This document shows, in pieces, positions 1 to 6,138 of a DNA stretch of 7,993 bases. Numbering within the stretch: position 1 is the first letter of the stretch; each line of letters opens with the position of its first letter. This stretch comes from GCA-002701455 sp964342575 (GTDB taxonomy: Bacteria; Pseudomonadota; Alphaproteobacteria; Thalassobaculales; Thalassobaculaceae), in NCBI GenBank assembly GCA_964342575.1, contig CAYFGZ010000138.1, positions 1 to 7,993 of the forward strand, written 5' to 3'. The notes beneath the pieces were generated by a model. It was given only the letters and a program-made list of their open reading frames with translations, made no database searches and had not been told where the DNA came from. The position numbers and the translations under genes were made by a program.

Positions 1-1
1 G

Positions 2-79
2 GCTAGGATTATGGCCGACTTTGCAGGCCGACACAGCCCCCGCGACCGGGGAGAGGGAGAGGGGGTGCGGGGTGAGTAA
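2..79 (+). CDS. Possible 3' end of a plus-strand gene running off the left edge
   Basis: This frame is open from the first complete codon of the window to a TAA at 77-79 and would give a C-terminal tail of about 25 residues rich in Gly, Arg and Glu ('GRHSPRDRGEGEGVRGE'). Its stop lies inside GTGAGTAA, so it would overlap by 8 bp the GTG proposed as the start of the next plus-strand gene, a common coupled arrangement in phages. The case is weak: only 26 codons are visible, and the frame of the next gene is also open to the left edge, so one longer gene could cover this region instead. An ATG at 11 has no convincing ribosome-binding site. No function can be proposed. Confidence 0.3.
   Translation, partial: ARIMADFAGRHSPRDRGEGEGVRGE
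51..65 (+). promoter_or_regulatory. Purine-rich ribosome-binding region for the GTG start at 72
   Basis: An uninterrupted purine run GAGAGGGAGAGGGGG ends six bases before GTG72. It matches the anti-Shine-Dalgarno well enough to favour this start over ATG117, whose GGAGG (110-114) is only two bases away. Just upstream, CCCCG (38-42) can pair with CGGGG (47-51) around a CGAC tetraloop, a small hairpin that touches the edge of the purine run. Whether it influences initiation cannot be told from sequence. Confidence 0.4.
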
Positions 80-518
80 CGGAGGCCGCAGGGATCGCCG
101 CCTTCCCTTGGAGGCGATGATTCACGCTGTCGGCTACTCAGAAGAGGCCCTTTCGCAACGGCGACGCGCGCTGCTCGAACGCGAGTCTGAGACTCTTTCA
201 GACCCCTGGCAGCATCTAGGCGGGGGCCTGGACGGCCTTTTGAGAGCGTACGCGACAGAGGGGGGAAAGGCCGCAGCGCTAACATACATTAAGGCAATGG
301 CCGACCCGCGATACAAGCGGTGTGTCGCGCGCGCAGTCTTCGTCGAGCTTTCAAGGAGCGTCGAACATCTTGGCGGAAACGGTGACGGGGCAAAATGGCC
401 GGTCGGGGACTTTGACCTGGCCCGAGCAAAAGCCCTGGCGCGCGCGGCAGCGGTCTTCCTTGAGCATTCTGACGGCGTCGTCGCCTACAACGGAGAGGCC
501 GCCAAGGCCCAAGACTAG
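72..518 (+). CDS. Hypothetical protein, convergent with the structural operon
   Basis: I do not recognise the family. From the GTG at 72 it would be 148 residues: a basic N-terminus, then a mostly helical, charged and alanine-rich body (for example 'SEEALSQRRRALLERESE' and 'RAKALARAAAVFLEHSDG'). There is no signal peptide or membrane segment. I chose GTG72 because a purine-rich GAGAGGGAGAGGGGG (51-65) ends six bases before it. Alternatives are TTG21, ATG117 (133 residues, with GGAGG only two bases upstream), or a start beyond the left edge, since the frame is open there. It is the only complete plus-strand gene and points against the tail module; its TAG (516-518) shares CTAG with the stop of the opposing gene. 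It could be a small regulatory or accessory phage protein. Coding status is supported by length and a natural-looking composition only. Confidence 0.6.
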   Translation: MSNGGRRDRRLPLEAMIHAVGYSEEALSQRRRALLERESETLSDPWQHLGGGLDGLLRAYATEGGKAAALTYIKAMADPRYKRCVARAVFVELSRSVEHLGGNGDGAKWPVGDFDLARAKALARAAAVFLEHSDGVVAYNGEAAKAQD

Positions 519-1099
519 AGCGCCCGCCGGGGCTCCTCGCCCATCCACACGGCCAAGACCCGGCACCGCGTCGCCTCGACTTCTAGCGCGACCGGCTGCC
601 CGGCAGACCCGCCAAGCTGCAAAGCGCGAGCGCCCACCAGGACCACACGGCGGGCGGGGTATGCGAAGGCCCCCGAATCATCAAGCACGCGCCCGCCCGC
701 AGGGATGCCACCGTTATCGGTGGTCAGGTCTTGAGCCCACCCGCCTGCGGCGGGGTCAAGGGCTGCGCCTGCGTCGGTGACTAGCCTCACTTTCAAGCCC
801 GCCGCCCCCGCCTCGCCGTGGCCCTGGTAGGTGATGACAACCTCCACAGCATTGCAGAGGGGCGACGTCTGCGGGACGTCAAAGCGAAGGAGCCCATTCA
901 CCCCGCTGGGGTCTGATGCGGTTGTGACGTCGCCCGTGTGTGCGACGGTCGCGCACGTCTGCCCGGCTGCGGCTGCCCCGTTCGCGTGGTTAGCACACTC
1001 CACGAGGGATAGCAGCGTCTCGGCCCGTAGAGGGGCCCTCCAGCGCCGCGAGGCCATCGGTGGGGGTGATGCCTTGGACTGAGGGATAACGGCGCTCAT
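515..1099 (-). CDS. Hypothetical structural protein, last gene of the tail operon (194 aa)
   Basis: The ATG at 1099 overlaps the stop of the preceding hub gene in an ATGA (1096-1099), the usual sign of coupled translation; the longer frame starting at 1156 would overlap that gene more and is not needed. The N-terminus is Pro/Arg-rich ('PPPMASRRWRAPLR'), followed by a helix-like 'ETLLSLVECANHAN' and then a beta-rich body with alternating hydrophobics ('NAVEVVITYQGHGE', 'GLKVRLVTDAGAALD', 'RRVVLVGARAL', 'VALEVEATRCRVLAVW'). That pattern suggests a beta-sandwich, as in many virion surface and tail-tip proteins. Four cysteines (C35, C49, C82, C179) are present. There is no signal peptide, membrane segment or known catalytic motif. 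The role is inferred from position after the hub gene: tail tip, accessory fibre or adsorption protein. The family is not recognised. Confidence 0.8.
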   Translation of the reverse strand: MSAVIPQSKASPPPMASRRWRAPLRAETLLSLVECANHANGAAAAGQTCATVAHTGDVTTASDPSGVNGLLRFDVPQTSPLCNAVEVVITYQGHGEAGAAGLKVRLVTDAGAALDPAAGGWAQDLTTDNGGIPAGGRVLDDSGAFAYPARRVVLVGARALQLGGSAGQPVALEVEATRCRVLAVWMGEEPRRAL

Positions 1100-4000
1100 A
1101 TGACCTCCACGCGCCCAATGTGGGCGTATGCCCTGTGCTCCGATGGCGGCTCCCACTCGACCGGGACAATATGGCCGAGGGTGCCAGCCCCCGCGGCGAT
1201 GCCGTGAGGCGCGGATAGGGTGATTGTCCGGGCTGCCCTGTCGATGCTTGATACGCCGATGTCTTGGCCGCCGTCCATGCCTCCCGCTGGGTACACGTGG
1301 ACACTGTCTCCGGGGGCGAGCCCGGTGAAGCCGTCGAGGTCTATCAATTCTGCGCCCGTGGCCGGGTCCTCCTGCCTTGAGTGCATCCGTTCGGCTACGG
1401 CCAGCGTCGTCGCGTCAATGACGGCCACCACGTCGAGCGAGGGGGCCCAGCCTGAGCCCTCACGGCCGTGGGACACCATCTCAACGCGGGTGACGCCGGA
1501 CCACCCGTCAACGGACACCGAGCGAAGCGAGCACAGAGCCGAGTCGACGCCGAGCCCGCCAGCCTCGCCCACAAGGAGCGGGTGCGAGACCCGATAGGTG
1601 CCGCCCACCTGCGCGGTCACTCCGACCCCGTGCAGCGTGCCGAATGAGAACAGGCGCCGGGGGTGAGCAAAGAGCAGACGAAGCCGCGAGAAGATGGGGC
1701 GAAGCTGGGCCACGATGTCCACATCGCCCGACAGGTTGACGCCGGGGAGGGGGACTCTCATTTCGGCCTCCTCGCCGAATGCGTCGATTGACGCCTGGTC
1801 CCTGACTGCCTGCGACTTCTGGGGCTTGCCCTCGTCGTCATAGTTCGACTCGAAGGTATAGCGGTTGAAGATCTCGGCCTCAGTGGACGACGCCGGGGCT
1901 GATGATGTGATCTCGCGGGTTGTGATGGACTCCCTGACGTCTGACTCGATGGGGAGCCCCAGAGGGACGGCAGCGAGCATGCACCGCCCCGCGTCGTCTG
2001 TCCGCAGGTCCAGCAGGTAGCCGCACGCCCTGAGCAGACCACCGACCACATCGAGAACCGTGTCGCCATCCCGCCAGACCGGGGCGAACTCTACCCCGCC
2101 GATAGGGTCCTGCACGCCCTCGAATGACTCGCGGTCGACGTCCTGCCCTCGCTCGGCGCGGCCGGGGACGGTTCCGTCTGTGAGCGCGGCGCCGGTCCCG
2201 AGCCTGTCGTGAGCAAGGCTCGACACCGAGTGACCACCAGATGAACACAGGAGACGCAGAAGCACATCGGCCACGGGGCGGCCCTCGAAGGCTGCCACGG
2301 GCGTTAACTCTATGGGGTCACCCCCCGCGCGCTGGGTCATGGTCTTGAGGAAGCGCCCGCCCGTGCCCGCGTCGATGTCGCTCTGTAGCTCACAGATGTA
2401 GACAACCTGAGCCCCGAAGGCTTGAGCGGTGCACGACGTTACGGAGAACGTGCCTAGCAGGTCGCCACCCTGGCGGGCCTCAAGGTGCAGGACCCCGCTC
2501 GACGGCACAGACACCTCGCGGTCGAGCGTAATCCACCGCTCACCCGCGGAGTACCAAGCCTGCGGCGTGTCGAGGTGGAATCCCTGCGTTGACGCCTCGC
2601 CAGGCTCAAGGGTCAAGACCCGGGGCGCGTCGCCGTCGTCGAGCGGCAAGACCTCGCCGGGCATTCTGTCGGCCGGGTGCACGCGCTCGCAGCCCCCGTG
2701 CCTCCAGTCGCCGCCAGCCCAGCCGGGTTGCCCGGCGCCCGCCCTGCGCTGTCTGTGATGCTGTTCTGACGTGAAGGTCACCCGGATGGCACCGGGCACC
2801 TGGTCACCTGTTCTTGAGACGGTGACGGCCCCCGCTTCGTCTATTTCTGCCCGAGAATAGCCACCGTTGACCCCCGACGGGGTCAACGACCGCAGCCCGC
2901 TGGGGGCGTTCCAGCGCTCGACCAGGCGAGCTGGCCACGGGTGACACTCGGGCCCAATCGCCCCGGCCATCATGGAGACGGAGCGCCACTCAGCCGAGGC
3001 GACGGACTCAACCCGGCCGAACGCGAGGGGGGCCCCGTTGCCCGCGTCAACGGACGGGGCGGGGGCTACCTCTAGGGCGCTTGTCGTCGTGGGGTCCGGG
3101 TCTGGCGGAACGAATGTCCCGGTATCCACCCCCACCGCGTGGCCGGTGACCTCGTGCACCGTGCCCACATTGGCTACTGTCACCTGACACCTGCGGGGGT
3201 GTCCCACTGGTAGGGTTAGGTCGGACACGTCCTGATGGGCGGATAGGTCGCCCTCAATGACCGGAACGTATGACAGGCCAGCGAAGTACTGGGCGTGCTG
3301 GTGCATGTTCGACAGCGAGCGAAAGCGCCCCCCCGCCGCGACCTCTTCGAGCATATCGACGAAAGACGCAGCGCGCGGCCTGGGCGCAAAGCCTCCGAAG
3401 GTGTGGTGCGTGGCGGAGAGTCTCGCCGGGTCGGACTTGCCTCCAAGGGGCCGGTCCAGCTCAGAAGTCAGCGGGGCAATTGACAGCGACACCGCGGCGG
3501 GCTGCCCGTCGGCGCCGATGGTCGGCTCATCCTCGACGAAGCCCCGCCAGCGCTCAAACCATCCGCCGCCCGCGACCGTGTCTGATTCGTAGATGACCGC
3601 GCGCCGACCACGGAAGAACGCGGGGCCAGGGGTGATGATGGGGCGCACGTCCGTCAGCGGGTCGTATCTGTGCGTTGACGGCAGCGTGCCCAAGAGGCCC
3701 CGCCGGATGAACTTGACCGCGCGGGTCGGCCCGTCCACGGTCACCACCTCGAACGCCTCGCGCGCGATGTGGACAACGTCGCCGGGCGAGATGTGCGCGG
3801 ACGGGTCGGCCTCTGTGGTGACGGTGATGGGCTCTGGCTGTGACTGGTAGACAGACTGACCGGCGTCGAGCCGCAGAGACCACGGCTGCCCCCTGTAACC
3901 AAGCCGACCAAAGACGGCCACGGGCTCGGGGGCAGGAGAGAAGGCGGGAGACGGGCCGAGGGTCACCGACACCGGCCGGGCGTCTATGATGTGCTCGCGC

Positions 4001-4194
4001 ACGTCAAGGGAGCGCTCAAAGCGCAGGCCGAGCCCCGGGATGATGTTTGCCCCGAGGGCGTAGGGCACAGCCCCGGCGCTCGTCTCATAAGTGCGGGCGG
4101 GAGGCGTCACCGACCCGTAAAGGGTGGGCACGCCCTCAACCCAGAGATAATACGCCGGGCTTCGCTGTCGTCCCTTGAGGGCAGACGTCACCAC
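1096..4194 (-). CDS. Large tail hub/tip-like structural protein (1,032 aa)
   Basis: This is the longest gene here, of the size and composition of central tail hub or tip proteins (baseplate hub/J-like) of long-tailed phages. The N-terminal ~250 residues are beta-rich, with 'PGDVVHI' near 137-143 and an 'IRRGLLGT' turn near 163-170, a pattern I associate with phage tail proteins. Residues 700-900 look like a hub core: 'GGVEFAPVWRDGDTVLDVV', 'EAEIFNRYTFESNYDDEG', 'SQAVRDQASIDAFGE', then 'AQLRPIFSRLRLLFAHP' and 'GGTYRVSHPLL', matching the usual N-Y / S-x-x-x-a-G / leucine-helix order. The C-terminus repeats a PGDxVH element (961-966). GTG4194 directly follows the TAG of the 65-aa gene; the adjacent GTG4191 is equally possible, with GGAG upstream. 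Residues ~478-505 are unusually rich in R, H, G and W (see findings). Assignment to a named family needs a profile search. Confidence 0.85.
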   Translation of the reverse strand: MVTSALKGRQRSPAYYLWVEGVPTLYGSVTPPARTYETSAGAVPYALGANIIPGLGLRFERSLDVREHIIDARPVSVTLGPSPAFSPAPEPVAVFGRLGYRGQPWSLRLDAGQSVYQSQPEPITVTTEADPSAHISPGDVVHIAREAFEVVTVDGPTRAVKFIRRGLLGTLPSTHRYDPLTDVRPIITPGPAFFRGRRAVIYESDTVAGGGWFERWRGFVEDEPTIGADGQPAAVSLSIAPLTSELDRPLGGKSDPARLSATHHTFGGFAPRPRAASFVDMLEEVAAGGRFRSLSNMHQHAQYFAGLSYVPVIEGDLSAHQDVSDLTLPVGHPRRCQVTVANVGTVHEVTGHAVGVDTGTFVPPDPDPTTTSALEVAPAPSVDAGNGAPLAFGRVESVASAEWRSVSMMAGAIGPECHPWPARLVERWNAPSGLRSLTPSGVNGGYSRAEIDEAGAVTVSRTGDQVPGAIRVTFTSEQHHRQRRAGAGQPGWAGGDWRHGGCERVHPADRMPGEVLPLDDGDAPRVLTLEPGEASTQGFHLDTPQAWYSAGERWITLDREVSVPSSGVLHLEARQGGDLLGTFSVTSCTAQAFGAQVVYICELQSDIDAGTGGRFLKTMTQRAGGDPIELTPVAAFEGRPVADVLLRLLCSSGGHSVSSLAHDRLGTGAALTDGTVPGRAERGQDVDRESFEGVQDPIGGVEFAPVWRDGDTVLDVVGGLLRACGYLLDLRTDDAGRCMLAAVPLGLPIESDVRESITTREITSSAPASSTEAEIFNRYTFESNYDDEGKPQKSQAVRDQASIDAFGEEAEMRVPLPGVNLSGDVDIVAQLRPIFSRLRLLFAHPRRLFSFGTLHGVGVTAQVGGTYRVSHPLLVGEAGGLGVDSALCSLRSVSVDGWSGVTRVEMVSHGREGSGWAPSLDVVAVIDATTLAVAERMHSRQEDPATGAELIDLDGFTGLAPGDSVHVYPAGGMDGGQDIGVSSIDRAARTITLSAPHGIAAGAGTLGHIVPVEWEPPSEHRAYAHIGRVEVI

Positions 4195-4392
4195 CTAGCT
4201 CCGCGGGTTCGGGACGAAGGCGCCCGCCTCGGCGTCCGCTGAGATGCGAGTCGTGACCCGGTACAGGGTCAAGAACAAGAGCACATCCACGAGCCCGCCG
4301 GGGAACTCGGCCAGCACAACGCCGGGCTGGGGCTCGGGATCAAGCCCGTCGTCCGAGTCCGGGTAGTAGAGGCCAATGATGCAGCGGTCCAC
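4195..4392 (-). CDS. Small protein between fibre and hub genes (65 aa)
   Basis: It begins at GTG4392, preceded at eight bases by a clean AAGGAG (4401-4406 on the plus strand), one of the best ribosome-binding sites in the window, and its TAG is followed at once by the GTG of the hub gene (TAGGTG). Start, fit and spacing therefore support a real gene despite its size. The first 23 residues hold an acidic, proline-rich stretch ('PDSDDGLDPEPQPG'); residues ~30-46 form a hydrophobic run ('GGLVDVLLFLTLYRV') that is short for a membrane helix; the rest is polar. The family is not recognised. Its place between fibre and hub suggests a small tail accessory or assembly protein, and coupling suggests its translation primes that of the hub. 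Confidence 0.7.
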   Translation of the reverse strand: MDRCIIGLYYPDSDDGLDPEPQPGVVLAEFPGGLVDVLLFLTLYRVTTRISADAEAGAFVPNPRS

Positions 4393-4400
4393 GTGGATGA

Positions 4401-4406
4401 CTCCTT
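4401..4406 (-). promoter_or_regulatory. Ribosome-binding site AAGGAG for the 65-aa gene
   Basis: On the minus strand AAGGAG lies eight bases before GTG4392. It decides the start of this short gene, which has no ATG near its beginning, and sits about nine bases downstream of the GC hairpin at 4415-4442. Confidence 0.65.
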
Positions 4407-4414
4407 GATGCTTG

Positions 4415-4442
4415 CGGGGCGCCCACGAGCGCAGGCGCCCCG
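4415..4442 (-). other. GC-rich hairpin between fibre gene and 65-aa gene
   Basis: CGGGGCGCC (4415-4423) pairs perfectly with GGCGCCCCG (4434-4442), a nine-base-pair stem closed by a ten-base loop. It fills the 57-bp gap between the fibre stop (4450) and the ribosome-binding site of the next gene. No T tract follows on either strand, so it is not a standard intrinsic terminator. It could be a partial terminator or attenuator, an RNA-processing or stability element, or chance in GC-rich DNA. Confidence 0.5.
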
Positions 4443-4449
4443 GCTCTGG

Positions 4450-6111
4450 CTAGATCACGTCCCAATTGCCCGAGTCAAACTCGAACGTCTGCGACTCCAG
4501 CGAGTTGGAGAAGACGTGCGAGGCGCCCTCGTCGATGGTGTGACCGCTGCCGCTGGCGGGCTTGATGGTCAGTTGGTTGCTGTCTCCACAATGGGAGGTC
4601 ACCTTGACCACACAGCGGGCGCCATCGATACCGGCGGGCAAGAAGAACTCAGCGCCGCCACCGTTCGACATGTTCACCTTGAACGTGTGCCTGTACCCGG
4701 CCGCCGTGACGGTTCCGCCTGCGGCCGGGAATAGGGTCTCTCGGCTTCCGCGAACCGGGATGGAGTCGGTGCGAAAGTCACCCTGCTCAACCGCCGAGAC
4801 GTTGCCGCCAGAGTCGATGGCAAGGAAGCCTTCATACGAGAGCATGCCGACGGAGGCGTTGGCCACCCCAGCGAGGCGGGCGTGATACGCCTGCACGTGT
4901 GTGCCGGGAACCAGGCTCAGGTTGCTTCGGGCGGCGTTCGGGTCGATGTCGCCGAGGGCCGCGGACTTCATGCACGCGCCGGTAAAGTTGCCGATGAGTG
5001 TCCAGGGGGCGGTCCCGCCCCACCGATAGGTGCTGCCGGTGTCGTCGGCCGAGATAACCCAGCCGGTCTCTGGGGCAGTGAAAGACCAGGACGAGCCGTC
5101 ATAGATGGCGAGCCGGTTCTTCTTGGCCGCGTCGCTCTCGTCGTTGCCGATGAGGTAGCGGTCGCCAGAGGACGGCGAGCCGGGGAGCATCGACGCATCG
5201 AAAAGCAGGCTCGCAACGGAATCTTGCCAGTCCTGGCCAGACGTGACGGCCGAGAGTTGGGCGTCCGTGTAGCTCTGCGCGCTCGCCAGGGTCGCAGCGT
5301 CGCCCGAGGAGATGGCCGCAGCGCTCGTGCTGATGGCGTCGGCCTCGGCCTGGTCTGCGTAAGCCTGCGCGCTCGCCAGGGTGGTCGCGTCGCCGGTGTC
5401 CGCGTGAGAAATGGCGGCAGCCTGGGCGGCGTTGGCCTTGGACTGCGCGTCGGCGGCGGCGGTGCTGACCGCGTCTGCCTCGGCGGTGTCGGCGTAGCTC
5501 TGCGCGCTTGCAAGGGTTGCCGCGTCACCCGAGGCAATCGCCGCGGCGCTGGTGCTGATGGCGTCGGCTTCTGCGGTGTCCGCATAGGCTTGGGCGCTGG
5601 CCAGCGTGGTCGCGTCTTGGGTGTCCGCGTACGCCTTGGCGTCTGCGAGCGCGGCAACGTCACCCGCGGCCCGGGTCGTGGCCTCTGCCGTGATGGCGTC
5701 ACCGCGGGCAGTGGTCTCGGCCGCGATGGCGTTGGTCCGCGCGGTGGCCTCTGCCGTGATGGCGCTGGACCGGGCTGCGGCCTCTGCGGCAATCGCAGCG
5801 GCGCGCGCCGTGGCCTCGTCGGATACGGCCGTCGCTCTCGCGGTGGCCTCGGCGGAAATCGCCGCCGCTCGCGCGGTGGCCTCTGCCGTAACGTCGGCCT
5901 TCCTGGCTGCGTCGTTTGCGTTCTCTGGCGCGGCGAGGTTGACAATTTTGTTGCTGGCGGCGTCGATGTTGCCGTCGACGGTCATATTGTTGGGGTTCAG
6001 GACCCCCTCAAGGTCTCCGTCGTGCTGGGTGACGCTGCTGGATGAGATGCGGGCGTCGTCAATGGACCCCGACTTGATCTGGCTTGCTTGGATGGATGAG
6101 CGGTAGCCCAT
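4450..6111 (-). CDS. Tail fibre-like protein with tandem repeats (553 aa)
   Basis: This probably forms a trimeric fibre used in host adsorption. The N-terminus (1-75) has 'SGSIDDARISSSSVTQH' and the phage fibre motif 'NKIVNLAAPENANDAARKADV'. Residues 76-152 are seven tandem 11-residue repeats of the type AEATARAAAIS; 166-292 are longer repeats built on 'DATTLASAQAYADTAEADAI'; both look like coiled coil. Residues ~294-375 ('GQDWQDSV', 'SSGDRYLIG', 'YDGSSWSFTAPETGWV', 'STYRWGG') resemble the DUF2793 module of phage fibres. Residues ~456-553 form a beta tip module ('FFLPAGIDGARCVVKV', 'QLTIKPASGSGHTI', 'FEFDSGNWDVI'). ATG6111 is preceded at nine bases by CAGGAG. Lysine is scarce and alanine very abundant in the shaft, with no cysteine until the distal part. 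The fibre assignment is strong; receptor and attachment site on the virion are unknown. Confidence 0.88.
   Translation of the reverse strand: MGYRSSIQASQIKSGSIDDARISSSSVTQHDGDLEGVLNPNNMTVDGNIDAASNKIVNLAAPENANDAARKADVTAEATARAAAISAEATARATAVSDEATARAAAIAAEAAARSSAITAEATARTNAIAAETTARGDAITAEATTRAAGDVAALADAKAYADTQDATTLASAQAYADTAEADAISTSAAAIASGDAATLASAQSYADTAEADAVSTAAADAQSKANAAQAAAISHADTGDATTLASAQAYADQAEADAISTSAAAISSGDAATLASAQSYTDAQLSAVTSGQDWQDSVASLLFDASMLPGSPSSGDRYLIGNDESDAAKKNRLAIYDGSSWSFTAPETGWVISADDTGSTYRWGGTAPWTLIGNFTGACMKSAALGDIDPNAARSNLSLVPGTHVQAYHARLAGVANASVGMLSYEGFLAIDSGGNVSAVEQGDFRTDSIPVRGSRETLFPAAGGTVTAAGYRHTFKVNMSNGGGAEFFLPAGIDGARCVVKVTSHCGDSNQLTIKPASGSGHTIDEGASHVFSNSLESQTFEFDSGNWDVI
5236..5616 (-). 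repeat. Longer degenerate repeats in the fibre gene
   Basis: These encode residues 166-292. Units start at D166, D196, D241 and D271 with DA(T/A)TLASAQ(A/S)Y, giving spacings of 30, 45 and 30 residues; the block 166-215 is therefore nearly repeated at 241-290. The 45-residue unit carries an insertion ending 'KANAAQAAAISHADTG'. The copies are almost identical in protein but use different synonymous codons, which points to old duplications kept by selection on the protein. Confidence 0.85.
5656..5886 (-). repeat. Seven tandem 33-bp units (11-residue repeats) in the fibre gene
   Basis: These encode fibre residues 76-152. The units are AEATARAAAIS, AEATARATAVS, DEATARAAAIA, AEAAARSSAIT, AEATARTNAIA, AETTARGDAIT and AEATTRAAGDV. 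E at position 2, R at position 6 and a hydrophobic residue at position 10 or 11 are kept in every unit. An 11-residue period is the hendecad geometry of nearly straight or slightly right-handed coiled coils, fitting a fibre shaft. Third codon positions differ between units, so the DNA repeat is less exact than the protein repeat. Confidence 0.9.
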
Positions 6112-6125
6112 GGATGTGTACTCCT

Positions 6126-6138
6126 GCCCCTCTGGGGC
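6126..6138 (-). other. Small hairpin abutting the fibre ribosome-binding site
   Basis: On the minus strand GCCCC-AGA-GGGGC follows directly after the TGA of the 201-aa gene (6139-6141) and runs straight into the AGGAG of the fibre gene (6121-6125). The five-base-pair stem with a three-base loop fills nearly half of the 27-bp gap. Ribosomes terminating on the upstream gene would melt it, so it could tie fibre translation to the preceding gene. No T tract is present. The stem is short and chance cannot be excluded. Confidence 0.4.

Noticed and set aside
322..780. Plus-strand ORF spanning the convergent junction
   Set aside because: It overlaps two better-supported genes, and its Arg/Pro/Ser-rich product looks like a shadow frame of GC-rich DNA.
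990..1304. Minus-strand ORF across the hub/194-aa gene junction
   Set aside because: It lies out of frame over two well-supported genes joined by ATGA, and its composition is low in the features of a folded protein.
4415..4442. Strong hairpin as an intrinsic terminator
   Set aside because: No T-rich tract follows the stem on either strand, and the next gene with its own ribosome-binding site continues the operon only a few bases further.
5656..5886. Regular 33-bp repeats as a CRISPR array
   Set aside because: There are no unique spacers; the units are contiguous, encode hendecads in frame and vary at third codon positions.
4968..5945. Minus-strand frame of 325 codons inside the fibre gene
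   Set aside because: Product is almost only P, R, T, S and A, the expected out-of-frame reading of the repeated GCN codons.
4882..6045. Long plus-strand open frame (387 codons) opposite the fibre gene
   Set aside because: It is the antisense of the Ala-rich repeat region, where GC-rich codons leave few stops. Its Gly/Arg/Val-rich product mirrors the repeats and has no domain pattern.
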